Source: Megachile rotundata
Lineage: Eukaryota; Arthropoda; Insecta; Hymenoptera; Megachilidae
Assembly: GCF_050947335.1 (NCBI RefSeq)
Contig: NW_027473316.1
Location: 930,001 to 994,000 of the forward strand
Direction: 5' to 3'
Length of the DNA stretch: 64,000 nt
Shown here: positions 13,401 to 29,208 of the stretch, in pieces
Numbering within the stretch: the first letter of the stretch is position 1
Layout of the letters: each line of letters opens with the position of its first letter
The notes under the pieces: generated by a model
What the model saw: the letters and a program-made list of their open reading frames with translations, nothing else
Told to the model about the DNA's origin: nothing
Database searches by the model: none
Translations under genes and position numbers: made by a program

Positions 13401-16400
13401 GATTGTATGATTGTGATTGTATGATTGTGGTTGTATGATTGTGATTGTATGATTGTGATTCTTTCATTGCGATTGTATGATTGTGATTGTATGATTGTGA
13501 TTGTATGATTGTGATTGTATGATTGTGATTGTATGATTGTGATTGTATGATTGCGATTGTATGATTGTGATTGTATGATTGTGATTGTATGATAGTGATT
13601 GTATGATAATGATTGTATGATTGTGATTGTATGATTGTGATTGTATGATTGCGATTGTATGATTATGATTGAATGATTGTGATAGTATGACTGTGATTGT
13701 GTGATTGTGATTGTGAGATTGTGATTGTATGATTTTGATTGTATGATGGTGATTGTATGATCGTGATTGTGAGATTGTGATTGTATGATTGTGATTGTAT
13801 GATTGTGATTGTATGATTGTGATTGTATGATTGTGATTGTATGATTGTGATCGTATGATTGTGGTTGTATAATTAAGGTTGTATGATTGTTTCTGTATGA
13901 TTGTGATTGTATGATTGCGATTGTATGATTGTGATTGTACGATTGTGATTGTGTGATTGTGATTGTATGATTGTGAATGCATGATTCTGATTGTATGATT
14001 GTGATTGTATGATTGCGATTGTATGATTGTGATTGTATGATTGCGATTGTATGTTTGTGATCGTATGATTGTGATTCTTTGATTGCGATTGTATGATTGT
14101 GATTGTATGATTGTGATCGTATGATTGTGGTTGTATAGTTAAGGTTGTCTGATTGTTTCTGTATGATTGTGATTGTATGATTGCGATTGTATGATTGTGA
14201 TTGTATGATTGTGATTGTATGATTGTGATTGTATGATTGTGATTGTGAGATTGTGATTGTATGATTGTGATTGTATGATTGTGATTGTATGATTGTGATT
14301 GTATGATTGTGATTGTATGATTGTGATTGTATGATTGTGATTGTATGACTGTGATTGTATGACTGTGATTGTATGATTGTGATTGTATGATTGTGATTGT
14401 ATGATTGTGATTGTATGATTGTGATTGTATGATTGTGATTGAATGATTGTGATCGTATGATTGTGATCGTATGATTGTGATCGTATGATTGTGATTGTAA
14501 GATTGTGATTGTGCGATTGCGGTTGTATGATTGTGATTGTATGATAGTAATTGTATGATTGTGATTGTATGATTGCGATTGTATGATTGTGATTTTATGA
14601 TTGTGATTGTATGATTGTGATTGTATGATTGTGATTGTATGATTGTGATCGAATGATGGTGATTCTTTGATTGCGATTGTAAGATTGTGATTGTAAGATT
14701 GTGATTGTGGGATTGCGATTGTATGATTGTGATTGTATGATTGTGATTGTATGATTGTGATTGTATGATAGTAATTGTATGATTGTGATCGTATGATTGT
14801 GATTGTATGATTGTGATTGTATGATTGTGATCGTATGATTGTGGTTGTATAATTCAGGTTGTATGATTATTTCTGTGTGATTGTGATTGTATGATTGCGA
14901 TTGTATGATTGTGATTGTATGATTGTGATTGTATGATTGTGATCGTATGATTGTGATTCTTTGATTGCGATTGTATGATTGCGATTGTATGATCGTGATT
15001 GTATGATCGTGATTGTATGATCGTGATTGTATGATCGTGATTGTATGATCGTGATTGTATGATTGTGATTGTATGATTGTGATTGTATGATTGCGATTGT
15101 ATGATTATGATTGAATGATTGTGATAGTATGACTGTGATTGTGTGATTGTGATTGTGAGATTGTGATTGTATGATTTTGATTGTATGATGGTGATTGTAT
15201 GATCGTAATTGTGAGATTGTGATTGTATGATTGTGATTGTATGATTGTGATTGTATGATTGTGATTGTATGATTGTGGTTGTATGATTGTGATTGTATGA
15301 TTGTGATTCTTTCATTGCGATTGTATGATTGTGATTGTATGATTGTGATTGTATGATTGTGATTGTATGATTGTGATTGTATGATTGTGATTGTATGATT
15401 GCGATTGTATGATTGTGATTGTATGATTGTGATTGTATGATAGTGATTGTATGATAGTGATTGTATGATTGTGATTGTATGATTGTGATTGTATGATTGC
15501 GATTGTATGATTATGATTGAATGATTGTGATAGTATGACTGTGATTGTGTGATTGTGATTGTGAGATTGTGATTGTATGATTTTGATTGTATGATGGTGA
15601 TTGTATGATCGTGATTGTGAGATTGTGATTGTATGATTGTGATTGTATGATTGTGATTGTATGATTGTGATTGTATGATTGTGATTGTATGATTGTGATT
15701 GTATGATAGTAATTGTATGACTGTGATTGTATGATTGTGATTGTATGATTGTGATTGTATGATTGTGATTGAATGATTGTGATCGTATGATTGTGATGGT
15801 ATGACTGTGATTGTATGATTGTGATTGTATAATTGTGATTGTATGATTGTGATTGTATGATTGTGATTGTCTGATTGTGATTGTATGATTGTGATTGTAT
15901 GATTGTGATTGTATGGTAGTAATTTTATGATTGTGATTGTATGATTGTGATTGTATGATTGTGATTGTATGATTGTGATTGTATGATTGTGATTGTATGA
16001 TTGTGATTGTATGATTGTGATTGTATGATTGTGATTGTATGATTGTGACTGTATGATTGTGATTGTATGATTGTGATTGTATGATTGTGAATGTATGATT
16101 GTGATTGTATGATTGTGATTGTATGATTGTGATTGTATGATTGTGATTGTACGATTGTGATTGTATGATTGGGATCGTATGATTGTGATTGTAAGATTGT
16201 GATTGTGTGATTGCGATTGTATGATTGTGACTGTATGATTGTGATTGTATGATTGTGATTGTATGATTGTGGTTGTATAATTAAGGTTGTATGATTGTTT
16301 CTGTATGATTGTGATTGTATGATTGCGATTGTATGATTGTGATTGTATGATTGTGGTTGTATAATTAAGGTTGTATGATTGTTTCTGTATGATTGTGATT

Positions 16401-18112
16401 GAATGATTGTGATTGTATGATAGTAATTGTATGATTGTGATTGTATGATTGCGATTGTATGATTGTGATTGTATGATTGCGACTGTATGATTGTGATCGT
16501 ATGATTGTGATTCTTTGATTGCGATTGTATGATTGTGATTGTATGATTGTGATTGTATGATTGTGATTGTATGATTGGGATCGTATGATTGTGATTGTAA
16601 GATTGTGATTGTGTGATTGCGATTGTATGATTGTGACTGTATGACTGTGATTGTATGACTGTGATCTTATGATTGTGATTGTATGATTGTGATTGTATGA
16701 TTGTGATCGTATGATTGTGGTTGTATGATTCAGGTTGTATGATTATTTCTGTGTGATTGTGATTGTATGATTGCGATTGTATGATTGTGATTGTATGATT
16801 GTGATCGTATGATTGTGATTCTTTGATTGCGATTGTATGATTGCGATTGTATGATCGTGATTGTATGATCGTGATTGTATGATCGTGATTGTATGATCGT
16901 GATTGTATGATCGTGATTGTATGATCGTGATTGTATGATAGTAATTGTATAATTGTGATTGTATGATTGCGATTGTATGATTGTGATTTTATGATTGCGA
17001 TTGAATGATTGTGATCGTATGATTGTGATTCTTTGATTGCGATTGTATGATTGTGATTGTATGATTGTGATTGTATGATTGTGATTGTATGATTGTGATT
17101 GTATGATTGTGATTGTATGATTGTGGTTGTATGATTGTGATTGTATGATTGTGATTCTTTCATTGCGATTGTATGATTGTGATTGTATGATTGTGATTGT
17201 ATGATTGTGATTGTATGATTGTGATTGTATGATTGTGATTGTATGATTGCGATTGTATGATTGTGATTGTATGATTGTGATTGTATGATAGTGATTGTAT
17301 GATAGTGATTGTATGATTGTGATTGTATGATTGTGATTGTATGATTGCGATTGTATGATTATGATTGAATGATTGTGATAGTATGACTGTGATTGTGTGA
17401 TTGTGATTGTGAGATTGTGATTGTATGATTTTGATTGTATGATGGTGATTGTATGATCGTGATTGTGAGATTGTGATTGTATGATTGTGATTGTATGATT
17501 GTGATTGTATGATTGTGATTGTATGATTGTGATTGTATGATTGTGGTTGTATGATTGTGATTGTATGATTGTGATTCTTTCATTGCGATTGTATGATTGT
17601 GATTGTATGATTGTGATTGTATGATTGTGATTGTATGATTGTGATTGTATGATTGTGATTGTATGATTGCGATTGTATGATTGTGATTGTATGATTGTGA
17701 TTGTATGATAGTGATTGTATGATAATGATTGTATGATTGTGATTGTATGATTGTGATTGTATGATTGCGATTGTATGATTATGATTGAATGATTGTGATA
17801 GTATGACTGTGATTGTGTGATTGTGATTGTGAGATTGTGATTGTATGATTTTGATTGTATGATGGTGATTGTATGATCGTGATTGTGAGATTGTGATTGT
17901 ATGATTGTGATTGTATGATTGTGATTGTATGATTGTGATTGTATGATTGTGATTGTATGATTGTGATTGTATGATAGTAATTGTATGACTGTGATTGTAT
18001 GATTGTGATTGTATGATTGTGATTGTATGATTGTGATTGAATGATTGTGATCGTATGATTGTGATGGTATGACTGTGATTGTATGATTGTGATTGTATAA
18101 TTGTGATTGTAT
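10480..18112 (+). repeat. ~8-kb higher-order repeat, copy 1
   Basis: Matches 18,287-26,288. Offsets are 7,798-7,812 bp in the left half (GATCGAATGATGG 10489/18287 and 14647/22459; GAATGC 13975/21787) and 8,176-8,190 in the right half (GATTATG 17775/25951). The step is a 378-bp (27-monomer) segment missing near 15,060 in this copy. It consists of two ~4.1-kb subunits; GGTAGTAATTTTATG marks them at 12163 and 15915. The second subunit carries a run of six GATCGTG monomers (16853-16923) and the TATGATTCAGG variant near 16729. No gene seen. Confidence 0.9.
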
Positions 18113-18286
18113 GATAGTGATTGTATGATAGTGATTGTATGATTGTGATTGTATGATTGTGATTGTATGATTGCGATTGTATGATTATGATTGAATGATT
18201 GTGATAGTATGACTGTGATTGTGTGATTGTGATTGTGAGATTGTGATTGTATGATTTTGATTGTATGATGGTGATTGTATGATTGT
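18113..18286 (+). repeat. Junction between the two ~8-kb copies
   Basis: After GTATAATTG near 18,105 the sequence switches to GATAGTG, GATTATG, GATTTTG and GATGGTG monomers, then enters GATCGAATGATGG at 18287. The expected GAATGCATGATTCTG marker, about 672 bp upstream of 18287, is absent. The duplication joint has therefore removed the start of this subunit. The joint keeps the 14-bp register. Confidence 0.75.
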
Positions 18287-21200
18287 GATCGAATGATGGT
18301 GATTCTTTGATTGCGATTGTAAGATTGTGATTGTAAGATTGTGATTGTGGGATTGCGATTGTATGATTGTGATTGTATGATTGTGATTGTATGATTGTGA
18401 TTGTATGATAGTAATTGTATGATTGTGATCGTATGATTGTGATTGTATGATTGTGATTGTATGATTGTGATCGTATGATTGTGGTTGTATAATTCAGGTT
18501 GTATGATTATTTCTGTGTGATTGTGATTGTATGATTGCGATTGTATGATTGTGATTGTATGATTGTGATTGTATGATTGTGATCGTATGATTGTGATTCT
18601 TTGATTGCGATTGTATGATTGCGATTGTATGATCGTGATTGTATGATCGTGATTGTATGATCGTGATTGTATGATCGTGATTGTATGATCGTGATTGTAT
18701 GATAGTAATTGTATGATTGTGATTGTATGATTGCGATTGTATGATTGTGATTTTATGATTGCGATTGAATGATTGTGATCGTATGATTGTGATTCTTTGA
18801 TTGCGATTGTATGATTGTGATTGTATGATTGTGATTGTATGATTGTGGTTGTATGATTGTGATTGTATGATTGTGATTGTATGATTGTGGTTGTATGATT
18901 GTGATTGTATGATTGTGATTCTTTCATTGCGATTGTATGATTGTGATTGTATGATTGTGATTGTATGATTGTGATTGTATGATTGTGATTGTATGATTGT
19001 GATTGTATGATTGTGATTGTATGATTGCGATTGTATGATTGTGATTGTATGATTGTGATTGTATGATAGTGATTGTATGATAGTGATTGTATGATTGTGA
19101 TTGTATGATTGTGATTGTATGATTGCGATTGTATGATTATGATTGAATGATTGTGATAGTATGACTGTGATTGTGTGATTGTGATTGTGAGATTGTGATT
19201 GTATGATTTTGATTGTATGATGGTGATTGTATGATCGTAATTGTGAGATTGTGATTGTATGATTGTGATTGTATGATTGTGATTGTATGATTGTGATTGT
19301 ATGATTGTGATTGTATGATTGTGGTTGTATGATTGTGATTGTATGATTGTGATTCTTTCATTGCGATTGTATGATTGTGATTGTATGATTGTGATTGTAT
19401 GATTGTGATTGTATGATTGTGATTGTATGATTGCGATTGTATGATTGTGATTGTATGATTGTGATTGTATGATAGTGATTGTATGATAGTGATTGTATGA
19501 TTGTGATTGTATGATTGTGATTGTATGATTGCGATTGTATGATTATGATTGAATGATTGTGATAGTATGACTGTGATTGTGTGATTGTGATTGTGAGATT
19601 GTGATTGTATGATTTTGATTGTATGATGGTGATTGTATGATCGTGATTGTGAGATTGTGATTGTATGATTGTGATTGTATGATTGTGATTGTATGATTGT
19701 GATTGTATGATTGTGATTGTATGATTGTGATTGTATGATTGTGATTGTATGATTGTGATTGTATGATAGTAATTGTATGACTGTGATTGTATGATTGTGA
19801 TTGTATGATTGTGATTGTATGATTGTGATTGAATGATTGTGATCGTATGATTGTGATGGTATGACTGTGATTGTATGATTGTGATTGTATAATTGTGATT
19901 GTATGATTGTGATTGTATGATTGTGATTGTCTGATTGTGATTGTATGATTGTGATTGTATGATTGTGATTGTATGGTAGTAATTTTATGATTGTGATTGT
20001 ATGATTGTGATTGTATGATTGTGATTGTATGATTGTGATTGTATGATTGTGATTGTATGATTGTGATTGTATGATTGTGATTGTATGATTGTGATTGTAT
20101 GATTGTGACTGTATGATTGTGATTGTATGATTGTGATTGTATGATTGTGAATGTATGATTGTGATTGTATGATTGTGATTGTATGATTGTGATTGTATGA
20201 TTGTGATTGTATGATTGTGATTGTATGATTGGGATCGTATGATTGTGATTGTAAGATTGTGATTGTGTGATTGCGATTGTATGATTGTGACTGTATGATT
20301 GTGATTGTATGATTGTGATTGTATGATTGTGGTTGTATAATTAAGGTTGTATGATTGTTTCTGTATGATTGTGATTGTATGATTGCGATTGTATGATTGT
20401 GATTGTATGATTGTGGTTGTATAATTAAGGTTGTATGATTGTTTCTGTATGATTGTGATTGAATGATTGTGATTGTATGATAGTAATTGTATGATTGTGA
20501 TTGTATGATTGTGATTGTATGATTGTGATCGTATGATTGCGATTCTTTGATTGCGATTGTATGATTGCGATTGTATGATCGTGATTGTATGATCGTGATT
20601 GTATGATCGTGATTGTATGATCGTGATTGTATGATCGTGATTGTATGATAGTAATTGTATGATTGTGATTGTATGATTGCGATTGTATGATTGTGATTTT
20701 ATGATTGCGATTGAATGATTGTGATCGTATGATTGTGATTCTTTGATTGCGATTGTATGATTGTGATTGTATGATTGTGATTGTATGATTGTGGTTGTAT
20801 GATTGTGATTGTATGATTGTGATTGTATGATTGTGGTTGTATGATTGTGATTGTATGATTGTGATTCTTTCATTGCGATTGTATGATTGTGATTGTATGA
20901 TTGTGATTGTATGATTGTGATTGTATGATTGTGATTGTATGATTGTGATTGTATGATTGCGATTGTATGATTGTGATTGTATGATTGTGATTGTATGATA
21001 GTGATTGTATGATAGTGATTGTATGATTGTGATTGTATGATTGTGATTGTATGATTGCGATTGTATGATTATGATTGAATGATTGTGATAGTATGACTGT
21101 GATTGTGTGATTGTGATTGTGAGATTGTGATTGTATGATTTTGATTGTATGATGGTGATTGTATGATCGTGATTGTGAGATTGTGATTGTATGATTGTGA

Positions 21201-24200
21201 TTGTATGATTGTGATTGTATGATTGTGATTGTATGATTGTGGTTGTATGATTGTGATTGTATGATTGTGATTCTTTCATTGCGATTGTATGATTGTGATT
21301 GTATGATTGTGATTGTATGATTGTGATTGTATGATTGTGATTGTATGATTGTGATTGTATGATTGCGATTGTATGATTGTGATTGTATGATTGTGATTGT
21401 ATGATAGTGATTGTATGATAATGATTGTATGATTGTGATTGTATGATTGTGATTGTATGATTGCGATTGTATGATTATGATTGAATGATTGTGATAGTAT
21501 GACTGTGATTGTGTGATTGTGATTGTGAGATTGTGATTGTATGATTTTGATTGTATGATGGTGATTGTATGATCGTGATTGTGAGATTGTGATTGTATGA
21601 TTGTGATTGTATGATTGTGATTGTATGATTGTGATTGTATGATTGTGATTGTATGATTGTGATCGTATGATTGTGGTTGTATAATTAAGGTTGTATGATT
21701 GTTTCTGTATGATTGTGATTGTATGATTGCGATTGTATGATTGTGATTGTATGATTGTGATTGTGTGATTGTGATTGTATGATTGTGAATGCATGATTCT
21801 GATTGTATGATTGTGATTGTATGATTGCGATTGTATGATTGTGATTGTATGATTGCGATTGTATGTTTGTGATCGTATGATTGTGATTCTTTGATTGCGA
21901 TTGTATGATTGTGATTGTATGATTGTGATCGTATGATTGTGGTTGTATAGTTAAGGTTGTCTGATTGTTTCTGTATGATTGTGATTGTATGATTGCGATT
22001 GTATGATTGTGATTGTATGATTGTGATTGTATGATTGTGATTGTATGATTGTGATTGTGAGATTGTGATTGTATGATTGTGATTGTATGATTGTGATTGT
22101 ATGATTGTGATTGTATGATTGTGATTGTATGATTGTGATTGTATGATTGTGATTGTATGACTGTGATTGTATGACTGTGATTGTATGATTGTGATTGTAT
22201 GATTGTGATTGTATGATTGTGATTGTATGATTGTGATTGTATGATTGTGATTGAATGATTGTGATCGTATGATTGTGATCGTATGATTGTGATCGTATGA
22301 TTGTGATTGTAAGATTGTGATTGTGCGATTGCGGTTGTATGATTGTGATTGTATGATAGTAATTGTATGATTGTGATTGTATGATTGCGATTGTATGATT
22401 GTGATTTTATGATTGTGATTGTATGATTGTGATTGTATGATTGTGATTGTATGATTGTGATCGAATGATGGTGATTCTTTGATTGCGATTGTAAGATTGT
22501 GATTGTAAGATTGTGATTGTGGGATTGCGATTGTATGATTGTGATTGTATGATTGTGATTGTATGATTGTGATTGTATGATAGTAATTGTATGATTGTGA
22601 TCGTATGATTGTGATTGTATGATTGTGATTGTATGATTGTGATCGTATGATTGTGGTTGTATAATTCAGGTTGTATGATTATTTCTGTGTGATTGTGATT
22701 GTATGATTGCGATTGTATGATTGTGATTGTATGATTGTGATTGTATGATTGTGATCGTATGATTGTGATTCTTTGATTGCGATTGTATGATTGCGATTGT
22801 ATGATCGTGATTGTATGATCGTGATTGTATGATCGTGATTGTATGATCGTGATTGTATGATCGTGATTGTATGATAGTAATTGTATGATTGTGATTGTAT
22901 GATTGCGATTGTATGATTGTGATTTTATGATTGCGATTGAATGATTGTGATCGTATGATTGTGATTCTTTGATTGCGATTGTATGATTGTGATTGTATGA
23001 TTGTGATTGTATGATTGTGGTTGTATGATTGTGATTGTATGATTGTGATTGTATGATTGTGGTTGTATGATTGTGATTGTATGATTGTGATTCTTTCATT
23101 GCGATTGTATGATTGTGATTGTATGATTGTGATTGTATGATTGTGATTGTATGATTGTGATTGTATGATTGTGATTGTATGATTGCGATTGTATGATTGT
23201 GATTGTATGATTGTGATTGTATGATAGTGATTGTATGATAGTGATTGTATGATTGTGATTGTATGATTGTGATTGTATGATTGCGATTGTATGATTATGA
23301 TTGAATGATTGTGATAGTATGACTGTGATTGTGTGATTGTGATTGTGAGATTGTGATTGTATGATTTTGATTGTATGATGGTGATTGTATGATCGTAATT
23401 GTGAGATTGTGATTGTATGATTGTGATTGTATGATTGTGATTGTATGATTGTGATTGTATGATTGTGGTTGTATGATTGTGATTGTATGATTGTGATTCT
23501 TTCATTGCGATTGTATGATTGTGATTGTATGATTGTGATTGTATGATTGTGATTGTATGATTGTGATTGTATGATTGCGATTGTATGATTGTGATTGTAT
23601 GATTGTGATTGTATGATAGTGATTGTATGATAGTGATTGTATGATTGTGATTGTATGATTGTGATTGTATGATTGCGATTGTATGATTATGATTGAATGA
23701 TTGTGATAGTATGACTGTGATTGTGTGATTGTGATTGTGAGATTGTGATTGTATGATTTTGATTGTATGATGGTGATTGTATGATCGTGATTGTGAGATT
23801 GTGATTGTATGATTGTGATTGTATGATTGTGATTGTATGATTGTGATTGTATGATTGTGATTGTATGATTGTGATTGTATGATAGTAATTGTATGACTGT
23901 GATTGTATGATTGTGATTGTATGATTGTGATTGTATGATTGTGATTGAATGATTGTGATCGTATGATTGTGATGGTATGACTGTGATTGTATGATTGTGA
24001 TTGTATAATTGTGATTGTATGATTGTGATTGTATGATTGTGATTGTCTGATTGTGATTGTATGATTGTGATTGTATGATTGTGATTGTATGGTAGTAATT
24101 TTATGATTGTGATTGTATGATTGTGATTGTATGATTGTGATTGTATGATTGTGATTGTATGATTGTGATTGTATGATTGTGATTGTATGATTGTGATTGT

Positions 24201-26288
24201 ATGATTGTGATTGTATGATTGTGACTGTATGATTGTGATTGTATGATTGTGATTGTATGATTGTGAATGTATGATTGTGATTGTATGATTGTGATTGTAT
24301 GATTGTGATTGTATGATTGTGATTGTATGATTGTGATTGTATGATTGGGATCGTATGATTGTGATTGTAAGATTGTGATTGTGTGATTGCGATTGTATGA
24401 TTGTGACTGTATGATTGTGATTGTATGATTGTGATTGTATGATTGTGGTTGTATAATTAAGGTTGTATGATTGTTTCTGTATGATTGTGATTGTATGATT
24501 GCGATTGTATGATTGTGATTGTATGATTGTGGTTGTATAATTAAGGTTGTATGATTGTTTCTGTATGATTGTGATTGAATGATTGTGATTGTATGATAGT
24601 AATTGTATGATTGTGATTGTATGATTGCGATTGTATGATTGTGATTGTATGATTGCGACTGTATGATTGTGATCGTATGATTGTGATTCTTTGATTGCGA
24701 TTGTATGATTGTGATTGTATGATTGTGATTGTATGATTGTGATTGTATGATTGGGATCGTATGATTGTGATTGTAAGATTGTGATTGTGTGATTGCGATT
24801 GTATGATTGTGACTGTATGACTGTGATTGTATGACTGTGATCTTATGATTGTGATTGTATGATTGTGATTGTATGATTGTGATCGTATGATTGTGGTTGT
24901 ATGATTCAGGTTGTATGATTATTTCTGTGTGATTGTGATTGTATGATTGCGATTGTATGATTGTGATTGTATGATTGTGATCGTATGATTGTGATTCTTT
25001 GATTGCGATTGTATGATTGCGATTGTATGATCGTGATTGTATGATCGTGATTGTATGATCGTGATTGTATGATCGTGATTGTATGATCGTGATTGTATGA
25101 TCGTGATTGTATGATAGTAATTGTATAATTGTGATTGTATGATTGCGATTGTATGATTGTGATTTTATGATTGCGATTGAATGATTGTGATCGTATGATT
25201 GTGATTCTTTGATTGCGATTGTATGATTGTGATTGTATGATTGTGATTGTATGATTGTGATTGTATGATTGTGATTGTATGATTGTGATTGTATGATTGT
25301 GGTTGTATGATTGTGATTGTATGATTGTGATTCTTTCATTGCGATTGTATGATTGTGATTGTATGATTGTGATTGTATGATTGTGATTGTATGATTGTGA
25401 TTGTATGATTGTGATTGTATGATTGCGATTGTATGATTGTGATTGTATGATTGTGATTGTATGATAGTGATTGTATGATAGTGATTGTATGATTGTGATT
25501 GTATGATTGTGATTGTATGATTGCGATTGTATGATTATGATTGAATGATTGTGATAGTATGACTGTGATTGTGTGATTGTGATTGTGAGATTGTGATTGT
25601 ATGATTTTGATTGTATGATGGTGATTGTATGATCGTGATTGTGAGATTGTGATTGTATGATTGTGATTGTATGATTGTGATTGTATGATTGTGATTGTAT
25701 GATTGTGATTGTATGATTGTGGTTGTATGATTGTGATTGTATGATTGTGATTCTTTCATTGCGATTGTATGATTGTGATTGTATGATTGTGATTGTATGA
25801 TTGTGATTGTATGATTGTGATTGTATGATTGTGATTGTATGATTGCGATTGTATGATTGTGATTGTATGATTGTGATTGTATGATAGTGATTGTATGATA
25901 ATGATTGTATGATTGTGATTGTATGATTGTGATTGTATGATTGCGATTGTATGATTATGATTGAATGATTGTGATAGTATGACTGTGATTGTGTGATTGT
26001 GATTGTGAGATTGTGATTGTATGATTTTGATTGTATGATGGTGATTGTATGATCGTGATTGTGAGATTGTGATTGTATGATTGTGATTGTATGATTGTGA
26101 TTGTATGATTGTGATTGTATGATTGTGATTGTATGATTGTGATTGTATGATAGTAATTGTATGACTGTGATTGTATGATTGTGATTGTATGATTGTGATT
26201 GTATGATTGTGATTGAATGATTGTGATCGTATGATTGTGATGGTATGACTGTGATTGTATGATTGTGATTGTATAATTGTGATTGTAT
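18287..26288 (+). repeat. ~8-kb higher-order repeat, copy 2
   Basis: Second copy of 10,480-18,112, keeping the 378-bp segment near 22,872-23,250. Subunit markers: GGTAGTAATTTTATG at 19975 and 24091, GAATGC at 21787, a five-copy GATCGTG run near 18630 and 22802 and a six-copy run from about 25030. Similarity to copy 1 ends near GTATAATTG at about 26,275, where plain monomers follow instead of GATAGTG. Confidence 0.9.
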
Positions 26289-27940
26289 GATTGTGATTGT
26301 ATGATTGTGATTGTATGATTGTGATTGTATGATTGTGATTGTATGTTTGTGATTGTATGGTAGTAATTTTATGATTGTGATTGTATGATTGTGATTGTAT
26401 GATTGTGATTGTATGATTGTGATTGTATGATTGTGATTGTATGATTGTGATTGTATGATTGTGATTGTATGATTGTGATTGTATGATTGTGATTGTATGA
26501 TTGTGACTGTATGATTGTGATTGTATGATTGTGATTGTATGATTGTGAATGTATGATTGTGATTGTATGATTGTGATTGTATGATTGTGATTGTATGATT
26601 GTGATTGTATGATTGTGATTGTATGATTGGGATCGTATGATTGTGATTGTAAGATTGTGATTGTGTGATTGCGCTTGTATGATTGTGACTGTATGATTGT
26701 GATTGTATGATTGTGATTGTATGATTGTGGTTGTATAATTAAGGTTGTATGATTGTTTCTGTATGATTGTGATTGTATGATTGCGATTGTATGATTGTGA
26801 TTGTATGATTGTGGTTGTATGATTGTGATTGTATGAGTGTGATTCTTTCATTGCGATTGTATGATTGTGATTGTATGATTGTGATTGTATGATTGTGATT
26901 GTATGATTGTGATTGTATGATTGCGATTGTATGATTGTGATTGTATGATTTTGATTGTATGATAGTGATTGTATGATAGTGATTGTATGATTGTGATTGT
27001 ATGATTGTGATTGTATGATTGCGATTGTATGACTATGATTGAATGATTGTGATAGTATGACTGTGATTGTGTGATTGTGATTGTGAGATTGTGATTGTAT
27101 GATTTTGATTGTATGATGGTGATTGTATGATCGTGATTGTGAGATTGTGATTGTATGATTGTGATTGTATGATTGTGATTGTATGATTGTGATTGTATGA
27201 TTGTGATTGTATGATTGTGACTGTATGATTGTGATTGTATGATTGTGATTGTATGATTGTGAATGTATGATTGTGATTGTATGATTGTGATTGTATGATT
27301 GTGATTGTATGATTGTGATTGTATGATTGTGATTGTATGATTGGGATCGTATGATTGTGATTGTAAGATTGTGATTGTGTGATTGCGATTGTATGATTGT
27401 GACTGTATGATTGTGATTGTATGATTGTGATTGTATGATTGTGGTTGTATAATTAAGGTTGTATGATTGTTTCTGTATGATTGTGATTGTATGATTGCGA
27501 TTGTATGATTGTGATTATATGATTGTGATTGTGTGATTGTGATTGTATGATTGTGATTGCATGATTGTGATTGTATGATTGTGATTGTATGATTGTGATT
27601 GTATGATTGTGATTGTATGATTGTGATTGTATGATTGTGATTGTATGATTGTGATTGTATGATTGTGATTGTATGATTGTGATTGTATGATTGTGATTGT
27701 ATGATTGTGATTGTATGATTGTGATTGTATGATTGTGACTGTATGATTGTGATTGTATGATTGTGATTGTATGATTGTGATTGTATGATTGTGATTGTAT
27801 GATTGTGATTGTATGATTGTGATTGTATGATTGTGATTGTATGATTGTGATTGTATGATTGTGATTGTATGATTGTGATTGTATGATTGTGATCGTATGA
27901 TTGTGATTGTATGATTGTGATTGTATGATTGTGATTGTAT
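26289..27940 (+). repeat. Mosaic satellite block
   Basis: No gene or unique sequence. GGTAG sits at 26359 and GTATGTTTGTG just before it. A GATTGCGCTTG monomer (near 26672) and GAGTGTG (near 26836) are private variants. Two GATTGGGATCG modules lie near 26630 and 27342. The right part becomes unusually homogeneous, with long runs of unmodified monomers from about 27,560 to 27,890. Confidence 0.85.
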
Positions 27941-29208
27941 GATAGTAACTGTATGATTGTGATTGTATGATTGTGATTGTATGATTGTGATTGTATGATT
28001 GTGATTGTATGATTGTGATTGCATGATAGTGATTGTATGATTGTGATTGTATGATTGTGATTGTATGATTGTGATTGTATGATTGTGATTGTATGATTGT
28101 GATTGTATGATTGTGATTGTATGATTGTGATTGTATGATTGTGATTGCATGATAGTGATTGTATGATTGTGATTGTATGATTGTGATTGTATGATTGTGA
28201 TTGTATGATTGTGATTGTATGATTGTGATTGTATGATTGTGATTGTATGATTGTGATTGTATGATTGTGATTGTATGATTGTGATTGTATGATTGGGATC
28301 GTATGATTGTGATTGTAAGATTGTGATTGTGTGATTGCGATTGTATGATTGTGACTGTATGATTGTGATTGTATGATTGTGATTGTATGATTGTGATTGT
28401 ATGATTGTGATTCTTTGATTGCGATTGTATGATTGTGATTGTATGATTGTGATTGTATGATTGTGATTGTATGATTGTGATTGTATGATTGTGATTGTAT
28501 GATTGTGATTGTATGATTGTGATTGTATGATTGTGATTGTATGATTGCGATTGTATGATTGTGATCGTATGATTGTGATTCTTTGATTGCGATTGTATGA
28601 TTGTGATTGTATGATTGTGATTGTATGATTATGGTTGTATGATTGTGATTGTATGATTGTGATTCTTTCATTGCGATTGTATGATTGTGATTGTATGATT
28701 GTGATTGTATGATTGTGATTGTATGATTGTGATTGTATGATTGTGATCGTATGATTGTGGTTGTATAATTAAGGTTGTATGATTGTTTCTGTATGATTGT
28801 GATTGTATGATTGCGATTGTATGATTGTGATTGTATGATTGTGATTGTATGATTGTGATTGTATGATTGTGATTGCCTGATTGTGATTGTATGATTGTGA
28901 TTGTATGATTGTGATTGTATGATTGTGATTGTATGATTGTGATTGTATGATTGTGATTGTATGATTGTGATTGTATGATTGTGATTGTATGATTGTGATT
29001 GTATGATTGTGATCGTATGATTGTGGTTGTATAATTAAGGTTGTCTGATTGTTTCTGTATGATTGTGATTGTATGATTGCGATTGTATGATTGTGATTGT
29101 ATGATTGTGATTGTATGATTGTGATTGTATGATTGTGATTGCATGATTGTGATTGTATGATTGTGATTGTATGATTGTGATTGTATGATTGTGGTTGTAT
29201 GATTGTGA
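27941..29208 (+). repeat. GCCTG-marked block, copy 2
   Basis: Counterpart of 4140-5389. GCCTG is at 28875, and GATAGTAACTG at 27941 also occurs near 51990. It runs without a break into the 1-bp-deleted block, as copy 1 does. Confidence 0.88.
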
